64,000 nt of DNA. Source: Brachionus manjavacas (Eukaryota; Rotifera; Eurotatoria; Ploima; Brachionidae). The stretch spans positions 3,348,001 to 3,412,000 of the forward strand of contig JAHQIY010000009.1 of the NCBI GenBank assembly GCA_019054805.1, in the 5' to 3' direction. Of the stretch, positions 45,344 to 55,736 are shown one piece after another; positions within the stretch are counted from its first letter, which is position 1; each line of letters opens with the position of its first letter. The notes beneath the pieces are model-generated. The model ran no database searches, was not told where the DNA came from, and saw only the letters and a list, made by a program, of their open reading frames with translations. Position numbers and translations under genes: made by a program.

Positions 45344-46853
45344 TTATGTAAAAAAATCTACCTTCAAAAGGTCATTTAATAAATTATACAAATAAAAATA
45401 ATTTAAATTCAGTTCCATATTTAGTTTTATTTGTGAGACAATAAACTTTACCAAATCAACTAGACCTCGATTACTCTCCGAAAATATATGATCAATCAGC
45501 ACTATTGAAGTCTTGGTACTGTAGTCATTAACATTAATATGAATTTTTCTCCCAACATTGCTAAGTTGTTTACAAAACGAAGTATTTTTCTGATCATAAA
45601 TTTTGTACTCTTCGATAAGAAACACCAATGCATCCCAACATATTGAACTATTTTTCAACTGCTTCAAGAAAAATATCTTATGTTTCATATAAAGCTGCTC
45701 TACCATCTCTAGGCGCAAGGATTCCAACATAGACCTAAATCTAGCGAATTTTCTAATCCCAAACGCTCTCTTGATTAGCAAATTTTGTCTTATGTCAAGT
45801 TCATTTAGTTTCTTTTCGCCAATAAAGACCATATCCAAATGGTAACGGAAGATTGATTGGCAAAACTGCTTATATAACAAACTGACCAATTGCGGACATG
45901 CAGACTTAGGTTTACAGCCAAGCCCGTATAAAGAATAAAAACTCCTTTCAACTTTCTTCCACTTTTCTTCAACAAAATTCCAAACGAAGTCGTTATCACC
46001 AATTGGGAGACCTAAATACTCTACATTTTGAGCTTTCGATATCTCAAGACCATTAAGATTAAAGTTTTTTACATCTATAGATTTACCTTTTTGAAAAGTA
46101 AGAGCAGCAAATGATTTTTGGATTAAAATCAATTTTCCAACATTGAGCAAATTTTGAACATTTGTCCAGCAGTATTTGACAGTGGCCAGAAGACGTTGCT
46201 TGAATTACAATATCATCACAATAACCAATTACCGATAAATTCAGCCAATTAATTGATGCACCAAAATTTAGCTCTGTACATTCACTAATTAAATCATTAA
46301 TAAAATAGTTGAACAAGTGAGGTGAAAGAATGCCTCCTTGTTTGACACCCTCGGTTATTTCCATCAAATCACCCACTTTGTTCTCATATTTAACACTAAT
46401 TTTCGAAACACTGTAGTAATAGTATAAAAGTCGCCATATTTCATTTGGTATCTTGTCAATGAGCTTATAAAAGAGCCTATCTCTCCAAAGCTTATCGAAC
46501 GCTTTACTTGCATCTAAGAAAATTACATGAAGTTTTGAACCATTTTGCCTGTAATAATTAATTGTCTCATTTACCAAAAAATAAGCATGTTTACACGATA
46601 CGTTTTTTTTGTAACCAAATTGATTAACATGGATTTGACTGAGGCAATCCATTTTATTTAAGAGCAGTGCCTCGAAGACTGAAGCTAACGAGTTCGATAC
46701 ACGTAAGTAAATTGTCCTAATAATTTTTTTTTTCACGTATCTTACCTGAAAATAAGTGCACTCAAAAATAAAATCATAGACTTGTTCAGAATTTTGTCTA
46801 GTATATTTAAAAGAAAAACATAGTTGGGTCTTAAGTGATCCCAGGGAATTCAT
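45344..46853 (-). mobile_element. LINE reverse transcriptase, nearly whole
   Basis: Minus-strand RT: VSNSLASVFEALLLNKM, HVNQFGYKKNVSCKHAYFLV, FLDASKAFDKLWRDRLFYKL, EGVKQGGILSPHLFNYFIND and VIGYCDDIVI (Cys in place of the usual Ala in the YADD box). After one frame change in an A-run near 46110-46150 the C-terminal part runs on to a stop at 45344 (FQKGKSIDVKNFNLNGLEIS; VEYLGLPIGDND). A single break over about 1.5 kb makes it the best-kept LINE in the window. It differs from the CR1-like copies; possibly Rex1- or L2-like, uncertain. No endonuclease seen upstream (46854-47143 is AT-rich). Confidence 0.85.
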
Positions 46854-47013
46854 ACGATTTAAATGAAAAAAAAGTGCTATTTTTGGCTAATTTTCAATAA
46901 AAAAATTGACACACTTATTTTTTTTTTGAAACTAAATATCAAAGTGTAGAAAATTATATTCTTTTTTAGATTATATATAATTTTAAAAATAAGAGAAAGA
47001 GCTCATCGAAATG

Positions 47014-47084
47014 GGAATGAAGAAAAGGTATGGAAAAGTCGAAATATTAACTTGAGTGGAATTCAAAAGTAATGACTCCATGAT
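47014..47084 (-). repeat. Shared 3'-flank segment of channel genes
   Basis: Partner of 25774-25850; reads ACTTTTGAATTCCACTCAAG in the sense of the channel gene at 47144-48556, 60-130 bases after its stop. Confidence 0.5.
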
Positions 47085-47143
47085 CCACTAGGAATAAATA
47101 AGGAAATAAAAAATTTATTTTACTATATTTAAAAATAAAAATT

Positions 47144-48556
47144 TTAGACAACTTTGTTTTGATTTTTAAAAACAAGTAAAAACTGTATAAAAAAATCCAA
47201 AATTTCGATCAAACTCAAAACACTAATTCCGAGAAAAAGACCCGCTGTTCCTCCTATATTTGACAAAAGATCAGTAAAAATCATGCTAGGTGCTTCATCA
47301 ATGGCAAAATAGCTCATTTTTTCATAATAAATATTCACAGCTGTCAAATGATCACCATTTACTGTTTTATTAAAATAAACTGAATCACTTCCATTATACT
47401 CTTGTAAGTACTTGATCCATTCTTCATTTGAAAACTGGTTTGTGGATGTTGTTTTTTCAAAAAGCATACCTTCGCACTCAAGGGGACACTCTTTAAAGCA
47501 AACATCTTGAATATAATCTGTTTCCGATACAAATTTTATTTGCTCTTCGTAGCAGATATTTTTTTCCGGGCTGATACAAGGTGGAGAATCGGAAAAATTT
47601 GGAAAATTGGTATGGTAGCATTTACAATTTCTGACAATGAGTCTTTGAGAGCAGAATCCAACACACAAAATTTGATTGTATCCAAAGCCATTTTCAAATA
47701 CTAACTTATATAATTCAGATTGGAAGGCATTTTTATCATTGGTATTTGACTCGCAATTGCTATAAGGTCTGGGCAGCGAAGAATAAAATGTTCTGGTCAA
47801 AGCAATATTGGTCTCTGTTTTGGGGGACAAAAATATTCCTTCGACCATAAGAGGATTTTCTGTCTTATTATAAATTATTATTTGAGCTCCCATATTTCCC
47901 TTTAAAAACTTTATTTGCTCTGCTACACTCACATTTAAGATTAGTCTTAAACCCAAAAACCGTTTGGGTCCGACTGCTGTAAAAATAGGCACTTGGTCAT
48001 CATTTTCATCGAAGCCTGAATTGATAGTGTAGCAGTTACCATAAATTGAATGGTAATAGTTGCGGATCCAGCTCTTATTGCATACTTGTCTGGAATACAT
48101 ACAAAAAACTACTAATTTTTCTTTAGAGTCTCCAACATTTTGTCTCATATGACTAAAATTGCTGCTGTTTTCAATGATTCCTCTAGCATATGTTTCTAAG
48201 CTGTCATCAAATGGATTTTTAGTAAATTTCTTGTCTTCAATTGATTTAATAAATTCTACTGCATTCTCTGATGTGAAGAAATTTACATTACAGACTGTGA
48301 CTGTTGGAAACAGTGATCTGTATTCATTTATAAGCCGGGTTTTGGTGGTCACTTCAAAATTTAAATATTTTATAACACAATTAATCATGTTATAGAGACA
48401 ATAGATGGTTGATGCCATTGTAAAACTTATCCAAATGATTCGAATGAGCAGATTTTTAGATCGAAATACATTTGGCAGGCCATGGCTAGTTGAAGATAGA
48501 ATCGACTCAACAGTTAATTTTTTAAGCTTTTCTAATAAATTTTTATCTGAATTCAT
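47144..48556 (-). CDS. DEG/ENaC-family ion channel subunit B2
   Basis: Intronless, 470 residues, recent duplicate of 27003-28415. It keeps His25-Gly26, the post-TM1 LFPTVTVCNVN, all ectodomain cysteines and the G-I-S filter (GLFLGISVL). TM1 (about 38-66) is strongly altered relative to B1 (SFTMASTIYCLYNMINCVIKY against SFTIISASFFVYSMISGFMK), and TM2 differs at six sites, whereas over 350 ectodomain residues differ at only about 15. This suggests different pore properties with the same sensing domain, or recent conversion of the ectodomain. The frame is intact. Upstream flank is shared with B1 for about 450 bases, so regulation may be similar. Confidence 0.93.
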   Translation of the reverse strand: MNSDKNLLEKLKKLTVESILSSTSHGLPNVFRSKNLLIRIIWISFTMASTIYCLYNMINCVIKYLNFEVTTKTRLINEYRSLFPTVTVCNVNFFTSENAVEFIKSIEDKKFTKNPFDDSLETYARGIIENSSNFSHMRQNVGDSKEKLVVFCMYSRQVCNKSWIRNYYHSIYGNCYTINSGFDENDDQVPIFTAVGPKRFLGLRLILNVSVAEQIKFLKGNMGAQIIIYNKTENPLMVEGIFLSPKTETNIALTRTFYSSLPRPYSNCESNTNDKNAFQSELYKLVFENGFGYNQILCVGFCSQRLIVRNCKCYHTNFPNFSDSPPCISPEKNICYEEQIKFVSETDYIQDVCFKECPLECEGMLFEKTTSTNQFSNEEWIKYLQEYNGSDSVYFNKTVNGDHLTAVNIYYEKMSYFAIDEAPSMIFTDLLSNIGGTAGLFLGISVLSLIEILDFFIQFLLVFKNQNKVV

Positions 48557-49491
48557 TTTTTTTCAAACAAATGAAAACTACTTACATTTAAAAAGTAGTG
48601 ATATTTTAAGCATATTTCCTGTTTTTTGAAATTTTAATTGATCTTTTTTTTTCTAAATTTGAACATTTCCTATGAAAGGAATTGTTTTCAAAAAAGAAAA
48701 AAAACAACTTAAATTTAATTTTAATGTAAATTGACTTAATATTTATTTAATCTTATTTAAAATAAAAGTTCTATTACATTTTTATCGAATTTTCCTAGAT
48801 ATAACCTTGCTGTAAATTTTAATTTATTTATCTAATTTTTCATTTCGAATTTGAAGATAAGAAAATTAAGTCTTAAAACAAGCAAAATACCGAAAATATA
48901 TGCGATAAATTTTATTTATTTTTTTATCTGTATCGAGCTAAAAGTTCCTTCAAGAAAATAAAAATCAACGAAGTAAAAAATTAATGTCTAGTTAACTCTA
49001 AAATTTTATTTGTTCTCTTATTCTTGTAATTTTCCTTTTATAGCGAAATGTGCTACCATAGGCGATCTCCTAGTAGACCGCCTCCGCAAGCTTGCTTTCC
49101 GTAGTTATTATTATTATTTTTATTTTTATAAAATTAAAAAATATTAAGTCACAGTTAAATAATTAAAAAAAAAATTAAGTGATAATAGATCAATAAGATA
49201 ATTTGAACTTTTTGCTTGATTAAATCTTTTTTAAATTTAGCCTTGAATTTGTCCTTAAATTCTTGTATCATTGAATTAAAAAAGTTTTTTAATATAAAAT
49301 AATTCCATATTATTATATTAAAATGTAAATTATAAGATTGTAGTCACATTTTTACTTAAAAATAAAATGCCGCATAATTTTTATTCGATCTTTTTATTTT
49401 AAATCCTAAATGCTGAATTTTACATTAAATTACATGCTGAATGTGCTTTTTTTAAAGGAAAAAAAATATTCTGTGGTAGACCGATCTCCAT
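48557..49491. other. Upstream flank of channel B2 and spacer
   Basis: 48557-48970 is homologous to the flank of channel B1 (28416-28870), including AGTAGTGATATTTTAAGCAT and CCTATGAAAGGAATTG. At 49045-49110 a GC-richer segment (CGATCTCCTAGTAGACCGCC) runs into an ATT microsatellite, like a LINE/SINE 3' tail. Confidence 0.6.
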
Positions 49492-50669
49492 AAATTTTAT
49501 GCAGGGGTACTTTTGACTGTCTAGTATAAAAATACATGGTCACCTTTCCAGTATATGCCTTCTTGAGGCAGTCACGTGGCCTTGAACTTCCCCAAACCCT
49601 CAAAATGTCCTCTAACCTTTCGATTTTCAGAATGTATTTTTACATATCGTTGGATAAAAAATTGAATGAGGATTACAGCGACATATAGATTATGGCTGTA
49701 CAATGCTCTGTTATAAGTTATAGCTAAAATACCTTTAATATTACCTTAGTATCCAAGGGGTGACAAAAAAGGGGTAATTTCACTTTATTAGCAATAACTT
49801 TTGAACGCCATAAGTTATTCACTTAAAATTTAAACTTAAGTAGTGAGCCAAAATTAGTTGTGAATTCAAAATTATTAATTTACAGTCAAGAAAATTATTT
49901 TATTGAATAGAAAATAATTTGTTTGATGTGAGCAAATTTACTTAATTTAATATTTAAAATTATATTTTGCTTAGTTTTTTATTAAATGAAATAAATACTT
50001 AGTTCAATAGTGATATAATTAAATATTCTATTGAACTATATCACTATTATAGAGCCAGCATTAAAATAATCGATTTTAACACAGATAACTGGGCTACTAG
50101 TAAACGTAGTAGTAGTGGTTGGTTCCATCTAAAAAATTATCATTGCTATCATTTAATATCAATAGCCGTAAATCTAAAATAGCCACAATTCCAATGCGTT
50201 ACATTACACCAGCAATTGAACCAAAAAAGAAAACTGGTAGAAGCGATAAAGCAAAAAAAGCTTTGATAACACTAAAATAGAAAAAATGTTATTGTTTATA
50301 TTTTTTTAGACTTAAATTAAATAAATTGTACATAATTATAAATTTTTGATCGAAAACTAATAAAAATAAACATCATTAGTTACAAATAAGTTTTTAAGCA
50401 TAAAACTAAATAATTATAAAACATTAAAAAAATTTATTTGACATTTTTTCGAATATTAAATTAATAGTTTTTAATATACAGGTAAGTAACAGTAGTTATG
50501 AGACTAAGTTATAAAAAAAAATTTAAATCAAGTTCATCTATATATCTCTTCCGCTTTTAGACTTATTTTGCCCGAAATTTTAATTTTCCTAATTTGAACA
50601 TAATTTATTTTAAAAAAATTAAATAAAAAAGTTAATACTAGACAGCCCAAAGTACCCTATGTAAAATTT
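49492..50669. mobile_element. Mutator-like element with ~36-bp TIRs
   Basis: Ends 49492-49527 and 50634-50669 are inverted repeats (AAATTTTA..., GGGTACTTTTGACTG / GGGTACTTTGGGCTG, TCTAGTAT) matching at about 30 of 36 bases. The interior holds a plus-strand MULE transposase tail (50112-50279). Size 1.18 kb, so it is a deletion derivative. A 9-bp target duplication was not evident. Confidence 0.65.
50112..50279 (+). pseudogene. MULE transposase SWIM/tail fragment
   Basis: SSSGWFHLKNYHCYHLISIA gives the second half of a SWIM finger (C-x-H), then after one frame change IATIPMRYITPAIEPKKKTG and RSDKAKKALITLK before the stop. Same tail type as at 11305. Confidence 0.6.
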
Positions 50670-51016
50670 CATTTAAAAAAAGCCCCGAGATTTTTTGAAC
50701 GCCCGTTACAATGTGGCTGACCACGTAAAATGGAGTTTAAGTTTTCCATAAAGAACAGTAAAAACCTAGAAAATAGGCGGCTGGATTTAAAAAAGGAATT
50801 TTTTTTTCTCATTTTTTTTTTAACCTGAACTAAAAAAAGTTTGATTAAAAACGATCACTTTTATTTTTGTTAAGTAAAAATTTTACAATCTTTCGTTTAA
50901 AAAAATTGGCACAGAAATTACAAAACTATTGTTTTATTGATAAATTTCAACCTTATAATCCTAGATCTTAAAGATTATTTATTTGACAAAATAAAAATTA
51001 ATTTTTACAAAAAAAT
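50670..51016. other. Spacer and 3' flank of UBR7
   Basis: AATAAA on the minus strand at 50978-50983, about 35 bases after the UBR7 stop, is a likely polyA signal. Otherwise AT-rich. Confidence 0.5.
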
Positions 51017-52147
51017 TCAATAAAGCTGTACTCGTCTCTTTTTGCGCTGTTTATTCAAACTCTCAAAAAATTCCTCAATGTTTTCCCGCTTGACCACCTG
51101 ACCATTTCGTGCAAAATCTGCCAAAAACTCTTTCAAGTCCGTCTTAAAATCATTTAGATTGTGCAACAGCTCCAATTGGGAAACTCTATTCATTTTTGAT
51201 AGCTCATTGTTTAGCAATTTTTGTTCATCTACCTCTTGCTTGTTCATTTCATCCATCTGTTTGCCCCTTTCCTCATAATACTTAATGGTGTCTTCTTTTT
51301 TTGCGATGAAGTCTATACTCAAGTCACTGTACATTTTTTGACAATTTTCGCATTTACACAGAGCCTCTCTCCAACCATCGGCAAGAAAACAACTTGACTC
51401 GCTTTTAGACCACTTTTCCGCCACACTGGCATACATTTTTTTCAACTTCTCTAGTTTACACCCAGAACACTCCTCTCTGTTTGATTCAACATCCACCAAG
51501 TTGGCCTCATTCTTGTCCTTGAGCGCAATGAGCTCTTGGTAGTACCACAAAAATCCAGTCAAAGTCATACACTGCTGACAGACCATGTCCTCGTAGTCGT
51601 TTTCATTAATCTTAAAATCATTGAAATTGTTCAAATGCTTTAAATGGAACCAATCTTCACAAATAGTGCACTGAATCATTTCTTCATTGTTGAGAGTGTC
51701 GCTTGCAGAGAGGTCCGGATCCGGGTAGGGTCGGTCACATGAGCAGTAGAGGCCATTGAAATTGTGATTGTACTTGTTTAGGGAATTAACTGGATCTTTT
51801 TCGGCTTCCAGTTTGCATTTGAAAGCGGTGAATTTGGAATTTCCACAGTCGCAGCGAAAATTTCGCTTTGTGTACAATTCGACCAGTTCGTGGTTTTGAT
51901 GACACTCGTACGAACAAGCCAGACATATTCCATGTAATTTTTTTTCCTCGGTCAAATTGAGACAAGTCAGACAGCAGTAAAGTGCTTGTCTGTAAACATA
52001 GCCTTGACTGTATGAGCAATTTTGTGCATCACTCGCGCCCAGCACAGCACTAGCTATTTCTGTCTGCTCTTTTTCAGAGTCGATTATTTCCTGGAGTGAA
52101 AATACATCTTGGTCAACATTAGTTGTGTTTTCATCTAGTTTCGACAT
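51017..52147 (-). CDS. UBR7: UBR7-type UBR-box/PHD protein
   Basis: Intronless, 376 residues (human UBR7 about 425). Residues about 44-112 form the UBR box, rich in Cys/His (CCLTCLNLTEEKKLHGICLA; CHQNHELVELYTKRNFRCDC), which in this family binds N-degron or histone tails. Residues about 134-195 form the PHD finger (LYCSCDRPYP, CTICEDWFH, CQQC). The C-terminal region has the family signature GWREALCKCENCQKMY and a coiled-coil-like end (EERGKQMDEMNKQEVDEQKL), closing in a basic KQRKKRRVQLY. UBR7 is a putative E3 ligase reported to act on histone H2B; it has no RING or HECT domain. The start is the first Met in frame. All zinc ligands seem present, so it is probably functional. Confidence 0.93.
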   Translation of the reverse strand: MSKLDENTTNVDQDVFSLQEIIDSEKEQTEIASAVLGASDAQNCSYSQGYVYRQALYCCLTCLNLTEEKKLHGICLACSYECHQNHELVELYTKRNFRCDCGNSKFTAFKCKLEAEKDPVNSLNKYNHNFNGLYCSCDRPYPDPDLSASDTLNNEEMIQCTICEDWFHLKHLNNFNDFKINENDYEDMVCQQCMTLTGFLWYYQELIALKDKNEANLVDVESNREECSGCKLEKLKKMYASVAEKWSKSESSCFLADGWREALCKCENCQKMYSDLSIDFIAKKEDTIKYYEERGKQMDEMNKQEVDEQKLLNNELSKMNRVSQLELLHNLNDFKTDLKEFLADFARNGQVVKRENIEEFFESLNKQRKKRRVQLY

Positions 52148-53675
52148 CCTGTGGAATTTGTGGCTTAATTTCTATATTATATTTTTGTTCTGTATCAAAA
52201 CTGAAAATTCTAATTATGTACTATTTTTATTATTATTTTATTATATAAAAACAATCATAACATTTTAGCTGTTTATTTGGTTGAAAATTTAATTTTTTTC
52301 CTTAAACATTTAAATTGGATTCAAAATTTATGAAATGAGGTTTTGTAGAGGCATATATTTTATAATAAATTTATTTTTCAATTTTGTTTGAGCATCATTT
52401 AATCAAAATATTTCACTAGCAAATTAAATATTTTCAGGATGACAAATTTAACCAAAAATAATGAAAATTAAATTAATGAAGATGACTAAATTAAAAACTA
52501 AGAAAAATTTTAAAAAATAATTTCAATCGGATAGGCAGAATGACCTTACCTGGCGCTGGGCAAGATGCAGACATCTTGATTTTTTTGATTTTTTTCAGCT
52601 TCCAAGTTACCTAATTCACAACCAAAATGGCTTAATTATTCAAATTACAATTAATCAAAGAATACGGGGCAATTAGAAAAAAAAAAAACTCAGCAGTTTT
52701 ATCCATATTTTTTTTGACATTTTCTAATAGAACTCGATGCGCTGATCAATATTATAGGTGAAATTTTACTAATTATTTAATTTTATCATATTGTAAGGCC
52801 ACTCAAAGTTTGAACCTATTATAGATGGTGGAATTTTTGTTTTAGGATAGAAAAGTTGCTACAAATAATTTTTTTTTCTGAAAAAAATGTTTCATAAAAT
52901 TCTCTCAGGATTTCGAAAATGCTATCAGTTTTTTTATATCACTTTTTCTTTTTATCAAAAAATTAAGAAAAATACAAAAAAATATTTTTTCTCTTCCAGA
53001 GCGTCAGGTGCGATAAGAAGTTAAGACAAAAATTTTCTGAGACACATCATTTTATCTTATTTTAGGCCACTAATAACATATTAAAATATATAAGATTGGA
53101 AAACTTGGCTTCCTTCACTTTTTAAGAAACAAAAACAGTTAAAAAATCAAAAACTTTTTTAATTTAAAAATTAAATGAAATATGCCTAATATGATGGAAA
53201 TATTAATTTTTTAGGACAACATATTAATCTACGTATATGAAAACCCAATAAAATTTCTCTTAATGATGGCTTTTTTAATTTTAATTTGACTTTTTACCAT
53301 TTTTTTCTAGCAAAGAATATTCGTAGTAACTAAATTTTGTTGCTTGATTCTAAATTAATTTTTCATAACTAGAATTTAAGATGTTAATCAAGCTTTATAT
53401 TTTTTTTGTAAGCTCAACAAATTATCTACAAAAATTAATTTAATTCTGAAATATTTTTTTATAAAAATCGTGTTTTGAACTTGATTTTTGTTTGATTTCT
53501 TAAACCACTTAATAAAAATATATAAATAAAACTCTATCTGTTTTGAATTTTGAAAACATACAATTATTTAAAAAATGACCAAATGCTCTACAAATATTAA
53601 AATATTTCATAATTTTTTATTCATTTTTTTCAAGTATTTATTTTGTGATCTTAGCTATAAAAATTATCAAATATT
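52148..53675. other. Long AT-rich stretch
   Basis: Upstream of UBR7, probably including its promoter. No gene, RNA or repeat recognised. Confidence 0.5.
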
Positions 53676-53757
53676 AAAGAGGGATTTAACCGCTCGAAAC
53701 TGCCCTGGAGTCCAACTCCTAAATTATTTTTCAAATAAAAAATAAATAGATAAATTA
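53676..53757 (+). repeat. LINE 3'-tail repeat, solo copy
   Basis: 82 bases, all but about two identical to 55144-55225: AAAGAGGGATTTAACCGCTC, then CTGGAGTCCAACTCC and an AAATAAATAA-type tail. It lies in the same orientation as the LINE at 54.1-55.2 kb, which ends in this segment, so it is an extremely 5'-truncated copy. Confidence 0.85.
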
Positions 53758-53853
53758 TTGAAAATAATGACAATCTTTCAGATGAAGAATAAAATCACCA
53801 AAATTTCTTTATATTATTTAAAACTAATATTTGATAATTTTTCAAAATTGCCA

Positions 53854-53950
53854 GTCCAAAAACTACATATTTGGTGATAAAATCTCAATTAAACTTTCGG
53901 AAAGACCAATCTAACATTTAAGATATCCGGTTAAATATCCAGCCAATTTC
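53854..53950. repeat. Dispersed repeat R2, copy 2
   Basis: Homologous to 36906-36999 in the same orientation; see there. Confidence 0.75.
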
Positions 53951-54084
53951 AAGTACTTCAAAATATGAAGGGAAAATTAAATATTTAGGCTGGGATTTTC
54001 ATTTCATTTAAGGGAGCAACGAATTTTGCTGTAAGATACAGAATATAAAAAAAAGCTTTTACTTTAGAATTTTTAAAGATTTGA

Positions 54085-55225
54085 TTTAGACCAATTTCAG
54101 TTCAAAATTGTATTGTAAAATGGCTCGAAAAAATCATAAATAATAATGTTCAGCTTTGGGCTGAAAATGAGAAAATATTCCCAGAATGTCAATCAGGCTT
54201 CCGACCTTTTGATCTAGAAAAAGCGTTTGATAAGACATCTTATACCGGAATAGTGAAAAAAATCGAAGCTTTGGGAATTAAAAAAAGTTTGTTAATCTGG
54301 ATTAAGAATTTTCTGCAAAATCAAACTTTTCAAGTTTTTCAAAATGGCTCATTGTCCAAACTCAAGCCAATCCGGGTCGGTGTTCCACACCTACAATCTT
54401 CATATTATATTTTAATGATATAGTAAAAAGTCTTCCGCCAGAAATACAAGTTGCACTTTTTGCCGCCGATCTTTGTATTTGAAAAAAAAATGCTTCAAAG
54501 AGCAGTGGACAATATAGTCTCTCTTTGTAAAAGGTGGCGCTTTAAAATTAATAATTCGAAAACCTGCTATTCTGTCTTCACTACAGCTGGGCTTAGAGGC
54601 AATTATCAGAGAAAATACTCGATGGACCTTCGAATCTGAACCCATTCCTTTAGAGCCTAAACCTAAATTCCTCGGTATCAAACTTGACCCAAAACTAAAT
54701 TCGCAGACCACTCCAAGGAGATTGTTAAAAAAGTGTCTTCTAAAATTAACATCTTGAGGAAAATTAAAGGTTTTAAATGGAGTAACTCGATTTCTATTAA
54801 CAAAACGCAGTACAAATCTTTGATAAGATATCTATTTGATTACTGCTTCGTAATTCTAAAATCTGGCGCTCAAAAAATTAAAAAAGATCTGCAAATTTTT
54901 CAAAACAAAATTCTACGAATTATTAAATTCCACAAAACGCTTAGCATTGAAAAAAATTGATGAGAGAACTAGCTCACTTTTCATTAATTACGCATTAATT
55001 GCAGAAGAAATAAACAAGTTTAAAAAAAACAAGACTGCCGAAGCCTTAAACAGGTTCCAAACACCATTGGGAAGCGTATTTGAAAATTTTTAATCAAAAA
55101 CACCCTAACTTTTTTAATAAAAATTTACTAATAAGAGGGCTGAAAAGAGGGATTTAACCGCTCGAAACTGCCCTGGAGTCCAACTCCTAAATTATTTTTC
55201 AAATTAAAAATAAATAAATAAATTA
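54085..55225 (+). mobile_element. Jockey-like LINE with 3' tail
   Basis: RT remnant: INNNVQLWAENEKIFPECQSGFRP, then (internal deletion) DLEKAFDKTSYTGIVKKI, SLLIWIKNFLQNQTF, VGVP (degenerate) and later WRFKINNSKTCYSVFTTAG; the C-terminal part is at 54733-54960 (LRKIKGFKWSNSISINKTQY). Multiple stops (for example 54421-54423 and 54637-54639). It ends in the 82-base tail at 55144-55225 with AAATAAATAA repeats. Confidence 0.8.
55144..55225 (+). repeat. LINE 3'-tail repeat, copy attached to the element
   Basis: Nearly identical to 53676-53757. Related AAATAAATAAATAAATT tail also at 62880-62896. Confidence 0.85.
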
Positions 55226-55436
55226 AAGATTTGAAGAGCAATATGGATGCAGAGCTTTACCAGGAGATATTATCTGATTATTTATTAACATTTGGGCCCT
55301 CGATTTAGATTTTAAAAAACACCAGGACTTCGACCCAAAGCATCGTTCTTTAATGTGCACTTCTTTTTTAAATATAAACAATAATTTGCTTTTTAGTAAT
55401 TAATCTCTGGGTATAATATTTGAGTCATCTCTTTTA

Positions 55437-55565
55437 AATGAAGATTAAATCTCCACCAAAGTCTCCCGCTTTAAATCCCATTGAACTTATGTGGAACGAG
55501 TTAAAACAGCATGTAAGGAAGAGAATGATTTTACCCGAAACTGTTGCCGAAATGGCGGTAACTAA
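55437..55565 (+). pseudogene. Tc1/mariner transposase scrap
   Basis: The frame reads KIKSPPKSPALNPIELMWNE, then LKQHVRKRMILPETVAEM. SPALNPIE-x-x-WNELK is the hallmark third-acidic-residue motif (here Glu) of Tc1/mariner DDE transposases. Nothing more of the element is readable around it. Confidence 0.75.
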
Positions 55566-55736
55566 TCATCCGTCCATTTTGAAATTTTGGTCAAAATTTT
55601 GTTTCATTTGTTAAAAAAATAAAATTTAATGCCTTAAATCATGTTTCATGGACTTGGTTTGAAAAAAATTTAAACAATTGTGTTAGAAGTCCTAACTTAA
55701 TTATTAATAATAAAGAAAAATATCTTGTTCTACTAG

